DNA of 64,000 bases from Acidobacteriota bacterium. GTDB taxonomy: Bacteria; Acidobacteriota; Terriglobia; Terriglobales; Acidobacteriaceae. The stretch spans positions 124,001 to 188,000 of the forward strand of contig JACPYL010000008.1 in the NCBI GenBank assembly GCA_016196065.1, read 5' to 3'. Every line of letters starts with the position of its first letter. Position 1 is the stretch's first letter. Position numbers and translations under genes: made by a program. This document shows positions 46,346 through 55,234 of this stretch, piece after piece. The notes beneath the pieces are model-generated. The model worked only from the letters and a program-made list of their open reading frames with translations. It made no database searches and was not told the origin of the DNA.

Positions 46346-46899
46346 CGTTTCCCTCGATACCAACTCACTCGCTAACTGCGCGACGGAGTACCTGGTGCAA
46401 GGCCCGGGAGATATCTGGCACGATCGAGGAGAATACGAATCCCCGGAATCATAATAGACCCAGACTGGGGGGCTACCTCAGGTATTTCGGAATCGGGCAC
46501 TATTCCGGGATGGATACGATTTTCCCTCGCCTGGCAAGAACGGGCACCACATGCTGACGCGAGAGGCGCAGGATGGAAAAAAGGGAGAGGACGGAGATCC
46601 GCCTGTGAATAGAAAAGCAGCTGTCGACACGCGCTTTGTTGCGCAGGACGCCGACAGCGGTCACGTTTCGCTAAAGCCAGCGAGCGGCCTTGTAACTACG
46701 TTTTCGTCTTTTTCGGCTTACGCTTTTCGCGTTTTGGAGCGTCTTTATTTCCCATGGCGATAGTTTCCCACAGTGTTGGAGATGGCGCCAGTCCATGAAT
46801 TTCGACGCGTGCTCCGAAAGGTACTCCCACCGAACCCGGCGGGTACTCAGCCAATCGGGCGACAATCAGGTAAAATATTGTTACCGAGGTTTGTACTCC
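46346..46899. other. intergenic region with no confident gene except one tiny ORF
   Basis: This 554-base stretch separates the J-domain gene and the PCYCGC-like gene. I see no conserved long frame. It holds the 60-base minus-strand ORF at 46696-46755 and must carry two promoters. The open frame 46551-46763 on the plus strand has no family features. Confidence 0.5.
46696..46755 (-). CDS. tiny basic ORF (19 residues)
   Basis: On the minus strand ATG 46755 to TAG encodes MGNKDAPKREKRKPKKTKT, 19 residues, 10 of them Lys or Arg. GGGA lies about 10 bases upstream. The length is below usual gene calls. Small Lys-rich peptides of this sort accompany ribosomes in some bacteria, but nothing here proves function. 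It may be chance. Confidence 0.35.
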   Translation of the reverse strand: MGNKDAPKREKRKPKKTKT

Positions 46900-47352
46900 A
46901 TGCGTAAACGTGTGTTGACGCTCTCTTCGCTATTTTTGTTGGTGACGGTGCTTTCGGCGCCCTGGCTGAGGTCCGACGATAAAGGCGTGCCGCACTACAA
47001 TGCCGCGCCCGCCAAGGGCGACAAGCTGGAGCCGATCCTGACGAAGAATCAGCTTTGGGGAGACAACGCGCAGTATACGTACCAGACGCATGCGTATGAA
47101 CTGGCGGCAAAGATTCCGGCGGTGATCCGCCAGCAGCCTTGCTATTGCTATTGCGACCGCGGCATGGGGCACAACAGCCTGCACAGCTGCTTTGCGGGCA
47201 CGCATGGCGCGCAGTGCGGAACCTGCCTGCAGGAGCTGTATTACACCTACCAGATGAACAAGCAAGGCAAGACTCCGCGGCAGATTCGCGCGGGAATTAT
47301 CAAAGGCGACTACAAGCAGATCGATCTGCAGACAGCCGCCAGCATCAATTGA
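46900..47352 (+). CDS. PCYCGC-motif-like secreted protein
   Basis: From ATG 46900 the product is 150 residues with an N-terminal hydrophobic segment (LTLSSLFLLVTVLSAPWL). The central motif QQPCYCYCDRGMGHNSLHSC followed by FAGTHGAQCGTCLQELYY resembles the PCYCGC family, in which the Cys cluster is predicted to bind metal; the usual Gly is Tyr here. The C-terminal part KTPRQIRAGIIKGDYKQIDL is also family-like. No function is known. A TPR gene follows after 48 bases and may be cotranscribed. Confidence 0.8.
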   Translation: MRKRVLTLSSLFLLVTVLSAPWLRSDDKGVPHYNAAPAKGDKLEPILTKNQLWGDNAQYTYQTHAYELAAKIPAVIRQQPCYCYCDRGMGHNSLHSCFAGTHGAQCGTCLQELYYTYQMNKQGKTPRQIRAGIIKGDYKQIDLQTAASIN

Positions 47353-47400
47353 TCGTAATCCGGTAATCTTGTTCCTCCACTTTTTCGACAAGGCGGTTTA

Positions 47401-47964
47401 ATGGCACCGAAGCTGATTGCAAAGAAGCAGGTAACAGAAGATCCACATCACACAGAAGCAGTGAAGAGTTACGAACAGGGTGTTCGCGCCCTGCAGGAGC
47501 GGAAGTTCGAGAAGGCCAAGGGGCATCTGCAGAAGGTATTGGCCGGGCCGAATAAGTCGCTCTGCGACCGCGCGAAAGTCCATCTCCAGACCTGCGACCA
47601 GCACTCCGACAAACCGGCGCTGCAGTTCAAGACGTCGGAGGAGCATTTCGATTTCGCGGTTTCGCTCATTAACACGGGCGACTACGAGACGGCGCGCGAG
47701 CATCTGGACAAGATGCTCAAACAGCAGCCGAAATCGGATTACGTTCTTTACGGACTGGCCGCTCTCAGCTGCCTGACGGGACACATTGAGGAAGCTCTCA
47801 AGACTCTGGATGAGGCGATCCAGGTGAGCCCGGCGCTACGTTTTCAGGCTCGCAACGATTCCGACTTCCAGAATCTGGCGGAAGATCCGCGCTTCACCGA
47901 ACTGTTGTATCCAGATCCGGGAGCGGAAGCAGGCGTTGCGGAAGAGGAACTGAACACCTACTAA
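47401..47964 (+). CDS. TPR-repeat cytoplasmic protein
   Basis: A 187-residue protein of three to four tetratricopeptide repeats: AVKSYEQGVRALQERKFEKA, EHFDFAVSLINTGDYETARE and LYGLAALSCLTGHIEEALKT, ending in an acidic tail (GVAEEELNTY). No signal peptide or enzyme domain, so it is a protein-binding scaffold of unknown partner. It starts at ATG 47401, next to the PCYCGC-like gene and 28 bases before yvcK, which may indicate one transcript. Confidence 0.78.
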   Translation: MAPKLIAKKQVTEDPHHTEAVKSYEQGVRALQERKFEKAKGHLQKVLAGPNKSLCDRAKVHLQTCDQHSDKPALQFKTSEEHFDFAVSLINTGDYETAREHLDKMLKQQPKSDYVLYGLAALSCLTGHIEEALKTLDEAIQVSPALRFQARNDSDFQNLAEDPRFTELLYPDPGAEAGVAEEELNTY

Positions 47965-47992
47965 CCGGCGCAACGGCCGGCTCAGGTGCTGC

Positions 47993-49054
47993 ATGGTCTT
48001 GCAGCAGCGCATGCCCACATCCGATAACAACAAGGCTGGTGCGCGCGATCTGCGCGTCGTCGCCATCGGCGGCGGCACCGGCCTTTCCACCCTGCTCAAA
48101 GGGTTGAAGGGTTACGTCCTTACGCCGGCGCTGGCGGATTCGGGTCAGATTACGATCCGCGAACTGTGCGGCGTGGTAACGGTCAGCGACGACGGCGGGT
48201 CCAGTGGACGGCTGCGCAAAGAGTTCAACATGTTGCCGCCGGGCGACATCCGGAACTGCATCGTTGCCCTTTCCGAAGACGAGGCTCTGCTCTCCAAACT
48301 CTTTCAGCATCGATTTCAGAAGGGATCGGGGCTGGAGGGGCACAGTTTCGGAAACCTGTTTCTGGCTGCGCTGACCTCGATTACGGGAGATTTCGCCGAA
48401 GCGGTGCGGCTATCTTCAGAAATTCTCCTTACCCGCGGCCACATCTATCCGGCAACCGGATCGAGCGTGGAACTTGAGACGCTGATGGAAGATGGATCGC
48501 GGGTCCGCGGCGAAACCAAGATCACGGCAAGCAAGGGCAAGATTCGCGAACTGTTTCTCGTGCCCGCGCAGGTCGAACCGCTACCTCAAACGTTGGAAGC
48601 GCTGGCGTCCGCGGACTTGATTACGATCGGGCCGGGGTCGCTATTCACGAGCCTCATTCCCAATTTGCTGGTGAGCGGGATTGCCAAGGGGATCGTGGAG
48701 TCCCCGGCAGTGAAAGTGTTTGTGTGCAATCTGATGACGCAGGCCAACGAAAGCCTGGGTTTGTCGGCGGCAGATCATATCCGCGCACTGAATAAGCATG
48801 CGGGCGCGCAGCTGTTCGACTACGCGCTGATTAACCAGAAGCAGGCGTCGGCGGAGATGCAGGCCAAGTATGCATTGGAAGGCGCTTCGCAAATTGCAGC
48901 CGATCTGGAAGCGATTGAGGCGTTGGGCGTGTGCCCGATCCTGGGCGACTATCTCGATGAAGGCGAAGTGGCGCGGCATGCCACAGATCGCGTCGCACGA
49001 GATCTGATGGCATTGATGGCACAGGCGCCGGACCGGCAGTCGATGCCGCGCTAA
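47993..49054 (+). CDS. yvcK: YvcK-family (CofD-like) gluconeogenesis/cell-shape protein
   Basis: A 353-residue cytoplasmic protein. VVAIGGGTGLSTLLKGLKGY, TVSDDGGSSGRLRKEF, LPPGDIRNCIVALSEDE and ITIGPGSLFTSLIPNLLV are hallmarks of the CofD/YvcK family, which binds UDP-sugars and influences cell-wall synthesis on gluconeogenic carbon in Bacillus. The ATG at 47993 fits; an in-frame ATG at 48011 is an alternative. It is followed by glmU, so UDP-GlcNAc sensing and synthesis are neighbours here. Confidence 0.93.
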   Translation: MVLQQRMPTSDNNKAGARDLRVVAIGGGTGLSTLLKGLKGYVLTPALADSGQITIRELCGVVTVSDDGGSSGRLRKEFNMLPPGDIRNCIVALSEDEALLSKLFQHRFQKGSGLEGHSFGNLFLAALTSITGDFAEAVRLSSEILLTRGHIYPATGSSVELETLMEDGSRVRGETKITASKGKIRELFLVPAQVEPLPQTLEALASADLITIGPGSLFTSLIPNLLVSGIAKGIVESPAVKVFVCNLMTQANESLGLSAADHIRALNKHAGAQLFDYALINQKQASAEMQAKYALEGASQIAADLEAIEALGVCPILGDYLDEGEVARHATDRVARDLMALMAQAPDRQSMPR

Positions 49055-49156
49055 GTAGCAGCGGCGCATCCCTCCGGAGGCCGAAGGCATGCGCTTCCCA
49101 AAGCCCTCTCTTGTTTGCGGTCTCCAGATTGCCGTATAAGTTGGACTGAACTCACT

Positions 49157-50593
49157 ATGGCGAAAACGTTAGTTAGAAAGTCATCGTCTTCAAGCCGGCC
49201 GCCGCGCGTGGCGATTGCGATCATGGCCGCGGGTAAGGGAACGCGACTCAAGTCGAGGCATCCTAAGGTTCTCCATGAAGTCGGCGGAAAACCGATTCTC
49301 TCCCATGTGATCGCGACGGCGATGAAAGTTGTTCCGGCACAGGACATTTTTGTCATCATCGGCCACGAAGCGGATCAGGTACGAGCGGCGGTGGCGTCGA
49401 CCGGCGTGCAGTTTGTCCTGCAGGCGGAGCAGCGCGGTACAGGACACGCGCTGATGGTCGCAAAGGACGCGCTCGCTGGCTACGATCAGGTGATCGTGCT
49501 TTCGGGCGATGCTCCATTGATTACCGCGGAGACGATTCAAAGACTCAGCGCGTTCCATTCCGCGCAAAAGGCTGCGATGACGTTGCTCAGTGCGGACCTG
49601 CAAGATCCGACTGGCTACGGTCGCGTGATTCGCAAGACTGCCAAAGGATCCGAGGTGCGGGCCATTGTGGAAGAGAAGGCCACGAACGCACAACAGAGGA
49701 AGATCCGCGAAATTAATTCTGGCTTCTATGCTTTTTCGGTGCCGGATCTCTACGAACACATCAGTAAGCTCTCCACCGACAATGCCCATCATGAGTACTA
49801 CCTCACGGATATGGCTGCAGTGCTCGGGCGTGCGCGGAGCAAGGTGGTCGTGCAAAAAACTCCGAGTGCGGCGGAAGTTCTGGGGAGCAACAAGCGCTCG
49901 GAGATTGTCGATCTCGACGCGCGCATGCGCCTGGCAAAATGTGAACAGCTCATGGAAGAGGGCGTCACGATTTTTTATCCACAGACCTGTGTCATCGACA
50001 GCGACGTGCAGATCGGCGCGGACACCGTGATTGAGCCGTTCGTGCAACTTCGCGGCAAGACGAAGGTCGGGTCGGACTGCCGCATCCGTTCGTACAGCGT
50101 CATCAACAATACGGAGATCGGCGATGGCGTGATGGTGCTACCGGGCTGCGTAATGGACGATTCGCGGATCGCGAACAGGGCCACAGTTGGACCGTATTCG
50201 CGTCTTCGCCCGGGAAGTGATATCGGCGAAGGAGCGCATCTGGGAAATTTCGTCGAGACCAAGAAAACCAGGCTAGGCAAGGGTTCCAAGGCCAATCACC
50301 TCAGTTACCTGGGCGACGCGGAAATCGGCGAGGGCGTCAACGTGGGCGCGGGCACGATTACATGCAACTACGATGGCACGCACAAGCACAAAACGATTAT
50401 CGAGGACGGCGTGTTCGTGGGCAGCGATTCCATTCTGGTTGCGCCCCTGAAGATCGGACGAGGTGCGTACGTTGCGGCCGCCTCGTGCATCACCGAGGAT
50501 GTACCGGCGGATTCGCTCGCGCTGGGACGGGCCCGACAGACGGTGAAAGAGGGTTGGGCCGCGCAGCAGAGAAAAGCAAGAGGTCAGAAGTAA
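49157..50593 (+). CDS. glmU: bifunctional GlmU (GlcNAc-1-P uridyltransferase / GlcN-1-P acetyltransferase)
   Basis: GlmU makes UDP-GlcNAc in two steps. The N-terminal nucleotidyltransferase starts IMAAGKGTRLKSRHPKVLHE with QRGTGHALMVAKD; the C-terminal left-handed beta-helix (about 265-478) has hexapeptides and the acetyltransferase residues NFVETKKTRLGKGSKANHLS, LGDAEIGEGVNVGAGTITCN and YDGTHKHKT. Both activities should be present. Start is ATG 49157; the frame is open upstream to 49115 but without homology. Product supplies MurA, encoded at the start of this window. Confidence 0.97.
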   Translation: MAKTLVRKSSSSSRPPRVAIAIMAAGKGTRLKSRHPKVLHEVGGKPILSHVIATAMKVVPAQDIFVIIGHEADQVRAAVASTGVQFVLQAEQRGTGHALMVAKDALAGYDQVIVLSGDAPLITAETIQRLSAFHSAQKAAMTLLSADLQDPTGYGRVIRKTAKGSEVRAIVEEKATNAQQRKIREINSGFYAFSVPDLYEHISKLSTDNAHHEYYLTDMAAVLGRARSKVVVQKTPSAAEVLGSNKRSEIVDLDARMRLAKCEQLMEEGVTIFYPQTCVIDSDVQIGADTVIEPFVQLRGKTKVGSDCRIRSYSVINNTEIGDGVMVLPGCVMDDSRIANRATVGPYSRLRPGSDIGEGAHLGNFVETKKTRLGKGSKANHLSYLGDAEIGEGVNVGAGTITCNYDGTHKHKTIIEDGVFVGSDSILVAPLKIGRGAYVAAASCITEDVPADSLALGRARQTVKEGWAAQQRKARGQK

Positions 50594-50639
50594 GACTGCA
50601 GAAGGTAGCAATCAAATTGCTGACTTCTTACTTCTGCAA

Positions 50640-51596
50640 TTAGTCGGACTGGACAGCTTCCGCCTGCAACTCGGCGTGACGGTCGCCACGTTGAATCAGG
50701 ACAATTGCTGCCAGAATTACCGCCGTCGCGATCACGATGCGCACGCTGATTGCTTCGGAAGCCCAGAGCCATCCCACCAGTACTGCTACCAGCGGATTGA
50801 CGAAGGTATGGGTCGCGACCAGCGTCGGCGAGCAATGCTGCAAGAGCCATGTATAGGCGGTGAAAGCGATCACCGAACCGAAGGTGATCAGGTACGCCAG
50901 GCCCAGCCACGACTTCAGCGAGACCGCTCCCCAGTGCATGGCGGAAAACTCTCCCGATCCACCAGCAACCAATAGCAACATTGCAGCGCCACAAAGCACG
51001 GGGATCGCGGTGCGCCCGACGGGATCGCGCGGCAAGCGCAGTCTTGGGGAAATACATACTCCTACCGCCCATGAGGCGGCTCCGACCAGGATGGCGATCA
51101 CCGCGATCGTCATCGAACTGCGGGTCGTAAATTCTCGCGCCGTCAGGATGCCGACGCCAGCCATCCCCATTAAGAGGCCTAGGCCGCTCTTCCAGTTGAT
51201 CCGTTGTTGGCCCATAGCGGCGCCCAGGACCAATATCCAGAGGGGTTCGCTGGCCACCAGCAGTGCGGAAAGTCCTGACGATACATATTGCTCGGCCCAG
51301 TGCAGCGTACCGTGGCCGACCAGGAAGAACAGTGCGCCCAGGACCGTACCAGCAATCCAGTGCTCACGGCGCGGACGAAATCCGCGCGACCATGCGATCG
51401 CTAGCAGGATCACGCCTGCACTCGTATGACGGAGGCCTGCCGTAACCAACGGAGGGATGGTCTCAACCGCGTAGCGAATCGCCAGGTACGTGGTGCCCCA
51501 CACAATGTAGATCGCAAAAAATGCGAGGACCATCGAGAGGCGCGACGGCCTTGCGGCGGGAGCAGCGATGGGCGCATGGATGGTCGCGGTCGACAT
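50640..51596 (-). CDS. EamA/DMT-superfamily transporter
   Basis: A 318-residue membrane protein from ATG 51596 with ten membrane helices in two EamA halves (LAFFAIYIVWGTTYLAIRYA, EHWIAGTVLGALFFLVGHGT; SMTIAVIAILVGAASWAVGV, LVAVLVGWLWASEAISVRIV). This subgroup, YedA/RhaT-like, usually exports amino acids or other metabolites. A CGNR-type regulator gene is divergent 103 bases away, a common arrangement in which the regulator controls the exporter. Substrate unknown. Confidence 0.93.
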   Translation of the reverse strand: MSTATIHAPIAAPAARPSRLSMVLAFFAIYIVWGTTYLAIRYAVETIPPLVTAGLRHTSAGVILLAIAWSRGFRPRREHWIAGTVLGALFFLVGHGTLHWAEQYVSSGLSALLVASEPLWILVLGAAMGQQRINWKSGLGLLMGMAGVGILTAREFTTRSSMTIAVIAILVGAASWAVGVCISPRLRLPRDPVGRTAIPVLCGAAMLLLVAGGSGEFSAMHWGAVSLKSWLGLAYLITFGSVIAFTAYTWLLQHCSPTLVATHTFVNPLVAVLVGWLWASEAISVRIVIATAVILAAIVLIQRGDRHAELQAEAVQSD

Positions 51597-51641
51597 AACT
51601 TGCAATACTCACTTTCGAAGGTTATATTCTAGAGAGCGATC

Positions 51642-51674
51642 TGTAACCTGTCAATGGACATTTCGCCAGTTACA
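51642..51674. promoter_or_regulatory. candidate operator between DMT transporter and CGNR regulator
   Basis: TGTAAC (51642-51647) and GTTACA (51669-51674) form an inverted repeat 21 bases apart in the divergent intergenic region, at a plausible regulator-binding spacing of about two helical turns. It is an inference; no binding is known. Confidence 0.3.
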
Positions 51675-51699
51675 ATACGATCTTGATGAGAGTGTTCCT

Positions 51700-52320
51700 G
51701 TGAAGTTTCAAATTATTGCAGGCGAGCTTTGCCTGGACTTCATCAACACGGTGGACAACCGTCTTGTCCGGGAGAGGCGGCAGGAACTGGTGCCGTCCTA
51801 CGCCGACTTGTTGGAGTGGGCGGTGCAAGCGGGAGCCGTTTCGGCCGGACAGCAGCGAATGCTCGGCCGTGAGGCCTTGGCCCATCCGGGCAGGGCCGAA
51901 TCAGTTCACGAGCGCGCCGTGACATTGCGAGAGTGTTTGTACCGGATCGCGACTGCCATCGCGAATCATCGCAAGGTCGCCGCGAATGATCTTGGCGTTC
52001 TCAACACTTTTCTGGACGAAGCTCTTGCTCATCTCAAATTGCAGCCTAACCAAAAAGGATTCCGCATGGACTGGGCGCAATCCGATCTCCCACTGGATTT
52101 TGTCTTGTGGCCAATTGCCCGTTCTGCCAGCGATCTGCTGACTGGGGACGACCTCCAATATGTGCGGGAATGCGGGGCCGGCACCTGCCGTTGGCTCTTT
52201 GTGGATCGCAGCAAGAATCACAGCCGGCGATGGTGTGACATGAAGATTTGCGGTAACCGGATTAAGGCCCGAAAATTCTACCGGCGACAAGGCAGCGTGC
52301 GAAAGGCCCGTTCCCGATGA
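51700..52320 (+). CDS. ABATE / CGNR zinc-finger transcriptional regulator
   Basis: From GTG 51700 the product is 206 residues. The N-terminal ABATE domain starts FQIIAGELCLDFINTVDNRL, and the C-terminal zf-CGNR finger is CGAGTCRWLFVDRSKNHSRR followed by WCDMKICGNRIKARKFYRRQ, with all zinc cysteines and the CGNR signature. These proteins are predicted stress-type transcription regulators. The gene is divergent from the DMT exporter and probably regulates it. The longer frame from 51568 runs into the exporter's 5' end and was rejected. Confidence 0.9.
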   Translation: MKFQIIAGELCLDFINTVDNRLVRERRQELVPSYADLLEWAVQAGAVSAGQQRMLGREALAHPGRAESVHERAVTLRECLYRIATAIANHRKVAANDLGVLNTFLDEALAHLKLQPNQKGFRMDWAQSDLPLDFVLWPIARSASDLLTGDDLQYVRECGAGTCRWLFVDRSKNHSRRWCDMKICGNRIKARKFYRRQGSVRKARSR

Positions 52321-52326
52321 GAGCAC

Positions 52327-52350
52327 AGAGACGCGGCAAGCCGCGTCTCT
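52327..52350. repeat. REP-like hairpin, GGCAAGCC core (copy 2)
   Basis: A perfect 10-base stem (52327-52336 with 52341-52350, loop CAAG) lies between converging genes. Its core equals that of 30878-30897. Confidence 0.55.
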
Positions 52351-52374
52351 ATGAAAGATTCGTTAGTTAGACAA

Positions 52375-53304
52375 CTAGCGCGAGACGGCTGCGAACAATT
52401 CCGAGTGCAGTAGCGACTGGAATTTCTGGTCGTCGGTCTTGAAATGCACCTGCAGATTCGAGCTGTCGGAATCGACCGAAGTGCTGTCGAGGGCGGTCTT
52501 CTCGATCGGAGAAGCGTTGAGCTTCTTGTAGAGCATGCCGGCTTTGACCAGTGACGACAGGGTTGCGGCGGTCATGGAGTCGGACGTCAGCACGCTCAGA
52601 TCAAAGTTCACGCCGCTCTGAAAGCTCATGGTATAGCGCGACGCGAGGATGCGCTTCTTGAGAGTCTCGTAATCGGCGATTTTGGATGCGTCACCCAATG
52701 CGGAACGCATCATGGCCTGGGTTCCCTGCTGGTCGAGGACGCTCCACACGGGCGAACCGTCCACCGACGCCATCTGCTCCGCCATCTGGGGATTGGAATC
52801 GAGCGTGGGGCGCTTCCCGTCACGGGCGTCGAGGCCGCTCTTTAAAGAGGCCTGCGTCCCGAAAGCCAGAGTGTTGTCGTCGAGAAAAGTCATGATCAGG
52901 CCGTCGGCCATTGGATAAAGCAGAGCGGTGCCGTATTTCACGGAACTGATCTTCTTGAGCTTCATTCTCTTGAGGACAGCCTTCGCCGAGAATGATCCCT
53001 GGGCAACGCTCACGACCTGCAGTCCCTGCTTGCCGGAACGGAATGAGGCGAAGGTCAACTGGTCAAGGTCGTGTTCCGCGTCGATGCCGATGCCCTTGAG
53101 AGCCGCTTCGAACTGCTTGAGGTTCTCGGGCAGTACCTGCGCCTTGAGGGCCTGGGCAGTGGGAGAATCCTTGAGAGCGCGGTAGTCGACGCCGATCAGT
53201 TGCTGAATTTCAGCAGGCACCATGGCACGCGCTGACGAGGCGATCGGCATGGCATAGCCGGCGGTCGCGCACAAAAGAATTACAGCAAAAACACTATTTT
53301 TCAT
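52375..53304 (-). CDS. secreted protein of unknown function
   Basis: A 309-residue product with a signal peptide (MKNSVFAVILLCATAGYAM, cut near SSARA). The AGGA just before the first ATG lies nine bases ahead of the third ATG (53304), which fits as start better than 53313. The mature part is mixed alpha/beta: EIQQLIGVDYRALKDSPTAQ, LDQLTFASFRSGKQGLQVVS and a MTFLDDNTLAFGTQASLKSG region, then LQVHFKTDDQKFQSLLHSEL at the end. No catalytic motif is recognised. It is convergent with the CGNR gene. Confidence 0.65.
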   Translation of the reverse strand: MKNSVFAVILLCATAGYAMPIASSARAMVPAEIQQLIGVDYRALKDSPTAQALKAQVLPENLKQFEAALKGIGIDAEHDLDQLTFASFRSGKQGLQVVSVAQGSFSAKAVLKRMKLKKISSVKYGTALLYPMADGLIMTFLDDNTLAFGTQASLKSGLDARDGKRPTLDSNPQMAEQMASVDGSPVWSVLDQQGTQAMMRSALGDASKIADYETLKKRILASRYTMSFQSGVNFDLSVLTSDSMTAATLSSLVKAGMLYKKLNASPIEKTALDSTSVDSDSSNLQVHFKTDDQKFQSLLHSELFAAVSR

Positions 53305-53482
53305 AAACATCATTCCTCGTGAGGGTCTGCATGGTTGGATGCGATCTGCAAAGTACCCGGTTCACGATCCAGATACTATTTTAATGCCGAATCGGAGGTT
53401 GAAACCGGTACTAAAGTGCATACCTGGGACCTGTCATTGGAACGTGGAAATGAGCGGAACTTGCGCGGTCAAATGGAAGATT

Positions 53483-53553
53483 CTGTCGTCTCGCGAAGCG
53501 ATGGATCTGTGCTGTCACGGAAAGATGCGGTCCCGGTTCGCTCGGGATGACAG
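53483..53553. repeat. degenerate inverted repeat of the GTCATYCCGAGC family
   Basis: The outer ends CTGTC and GGGATGACAG pair, with CTCGGGATGACAG matching the arms of 36714-36796. The inner part is much less paired. Confidence 0.4.
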
Positions 53554-53555
53554 TT

Positions 53556-55028
53556 CTATTTCAACGCCAGAGCCTTCCTCCTGGTCTGCGCGACAAAGGC
53601 ATCGTCTTTCAGCAATTCCAGATTGATCTCCACGTTGGCAAGCGCGCCTGTCAGCGCCGCTTGGGCTAGTGCGATGGCCGTGGTCAGATCGGACTTCATA
53701 TTGGGATTGGTGATGGCCTTGAGCTTTTCGGCGATGGCCGCAACTTCAACGACGCCCTCTGCGACTCCGAGAGGGACGTTGGTGGCTTGTTTCAACGCGG
53801 CGGTGATGGCTGTATCGCCATCAGACGATTCTTTCGCTGACTTGTACGCCTTCATCACCTGGTTATAGGACTCCGCATCGGCGTCGATGGCGGCTTTGAG
53901 TTCTTCGCGGAGCTGGCCGAGGCGCGCGATGGCTTCGCTGTGCGCGGCTTCGTGCTGGAGATAGGCCTTCTTGCCGCGCGACATCGTGGCGACCATGGTG
54001 GCGAGTCCGGCGGCCATGGCTCCGCTCGCGGCAGCGGCGCTACCTCCGCCGGGAGTGGCGGTGGCGGCGGCGAGTTGCTCGACGAAGGGCTCGACTCCTG
54101 CACGCAGTCCGCCGACCGCCATCTTGCCGCTGATGACGGCGGCGAGGCGGTTCTCGAGGATCAGCGAGGAATCGAAGTTTTCCACCTGCAGGAACCACTC
54201 GGCGGCTTGCTCGAGAGCTTTCTTCGGGAGGAGTCCGACGATCTCGCTGGAGACTGGGATCACGCCATAACGCGCAGCTTCGCGCTTTACGTATTCGAAG
54301 ACGCGGTGAATGGGCGTCTGCTCGAAATCAGTGAGGTTCATCGAGACTTGCGCCATGCCACGGACAAGGAATCCTGCGCCCTTGACGAAGCGCAATCCTC
54401 CGCTGGAAAAACGCACGGCTTTAGCGACCTTCTTGGCGATGTCGACGTCGGTCGTATTCAAAAAGACGTTGTAAGCAATCAGCGCTTTGCGGGCGCCGAC
54501 GACGGTCGCTCCGGCCGTGGGATGGATGCGTGGTTCTCCGATATCGGGGCGGCGCGCGGGGTTGGTCGCGATCTCATCGCGGATGCCTTCGAATTGTCCG
54601 CGGCGGATGTTTTCCAGTCCCTGGCGCTCGGGAGTGGCGGCGGCCGCTTCGTAGAGGTACACCGGAATCTGAAAGCGCTTCCAGATTTCCGCGCCGACAT
54701 GCTTCGCCATGGCCACGCAGTCTTCGATGGTGACGCCTTCGATTGGGATAAACGGCACAACGTCGGCGGCTCCCATGCGCGGGTGAGCGCCCTGGTGCTT
54801 GGTCAGGTCGATCAACTCCGAGGCCTTGCCTACTCCGCGGATCACTGCTTCCTGAATGGCATCGCGATCGCCGACAAGGGTGATCACGCAGCGGTTGTGG
54901 TCGGAATCCATCTCGCGGTCGAGAAGATAGACGCCGGACATTTTCATGGCGTCGACGATGGCATCGACTTTGGCTTTGTCACGGCCTTCGGAAAAATTCG
55001 GGACACATTCGACGAGCGTGGTCGGCAT
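53556..55028 (-). CDS. ftcD: bifunctional glutamate formimidoyltransferase / formimidoyl-THF cyclodeaminase
   Basis: A 490-residue fusion. The N-terminal 300 residues are the formiminotransferase: LVECVPNFSEGRDKAKVDAI, DSDHNRCVITLVGDRDAIQE, HPRMGAADVVPFIPI and KGAGFLVRGMAQVSMNLTDF. The C-terminal part from about 315 is the cyclodeaminase with ATATPGGGSAAAASGAMAAG and NVPLGVAEGVVEVAAIAEKL. It moves the formimino group from formiminoglutamate (histidine breakdown) to tetrahydrofolate and releases ammonia. ATG 55028 starts at the enzyme domain. No other hut gene is in the window. Confidence 0.95.
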   Translation of the reverse strand: MPTTLVECVPNFSEGRDKAKVDAIVDAMKMSGVYLLDREMDSDHNRCVITLVGDRDAIQEAVIRGVGKASELIDLTKHQGAHPRMGAADVVPFIPIEGVTIEDCVAMAKHVGAEIWKRFQIPVYLYEAAAATPERQGLENIRRGQFEGIRDEIATNPARRPDIGEPRIHPTAGATVVGARKALIAYNVFLNTTDVDIAKKVAKAVRFSSGGLRFVKGAGFLVRGMAQVSMNLTDFEQTPIHRVFEYVKREAARYGVIPVSSEIVGLLPKKALEQAAEWFLQVENFDSSLILENRLAAVISGKMAVGGLRAGVEPFVEQLAAATATPGGGSAAAASGAMAAGLATMVATMSRGKKAYLQHEAAHSEAIARLGQLREELKAAIDADAESYNQVMKAYKSAKESSDGDTAITAALKQATNVPLGVAEGVVEVAAIAEKLKAITNPNMKSDLTTAIALAQAALTGALANVEINLELLKDDAFVAQTRRKALALK

Positions 55029-55077
55029 ACGCGAGAAGGATAAAGGGAGGAAGCAGGTCCCGCAACTCTGACTGCCT

Positions 55078-55151
55078 TCCTCCGTGACCTCCGTGACCCC
55101 CGTGGTGGAGAACCAACTCTTAACCACGGGGGACACAGAGGTCACGGAGGA
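55078..55151. repeat. inverted repeat, CACGGAG family copy 2
   Basis: 28-base arms (55078-55105 with 55124-55151, two mismatches) share the TAACCACGGGGG and CACGGAGG core with 40670-40727. It sits in the divergent gap between ftcD and the DUF4242 gene and so overlaps their promoter region. Confidence 0.7.
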
Positions 55152-55234
55152 AAACGGGATTGACCTAGGCGGGTGCTAAAATCCGTGATTCGCCGTTGTC
55201 AGTGGCGGCGAATGAACCGGGAGGGCGTCAAATT

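Noticed and set aside
46551-46763. 70-codon plus-strand frame
   Set aside because: No ribosome site, no homology and uneven composition; treated as chance.
53940-55043. Plus-strand frame of 367 codons
   Set aside because: Antisense to ftcD, which has strong homology; no motif or ribosome site.
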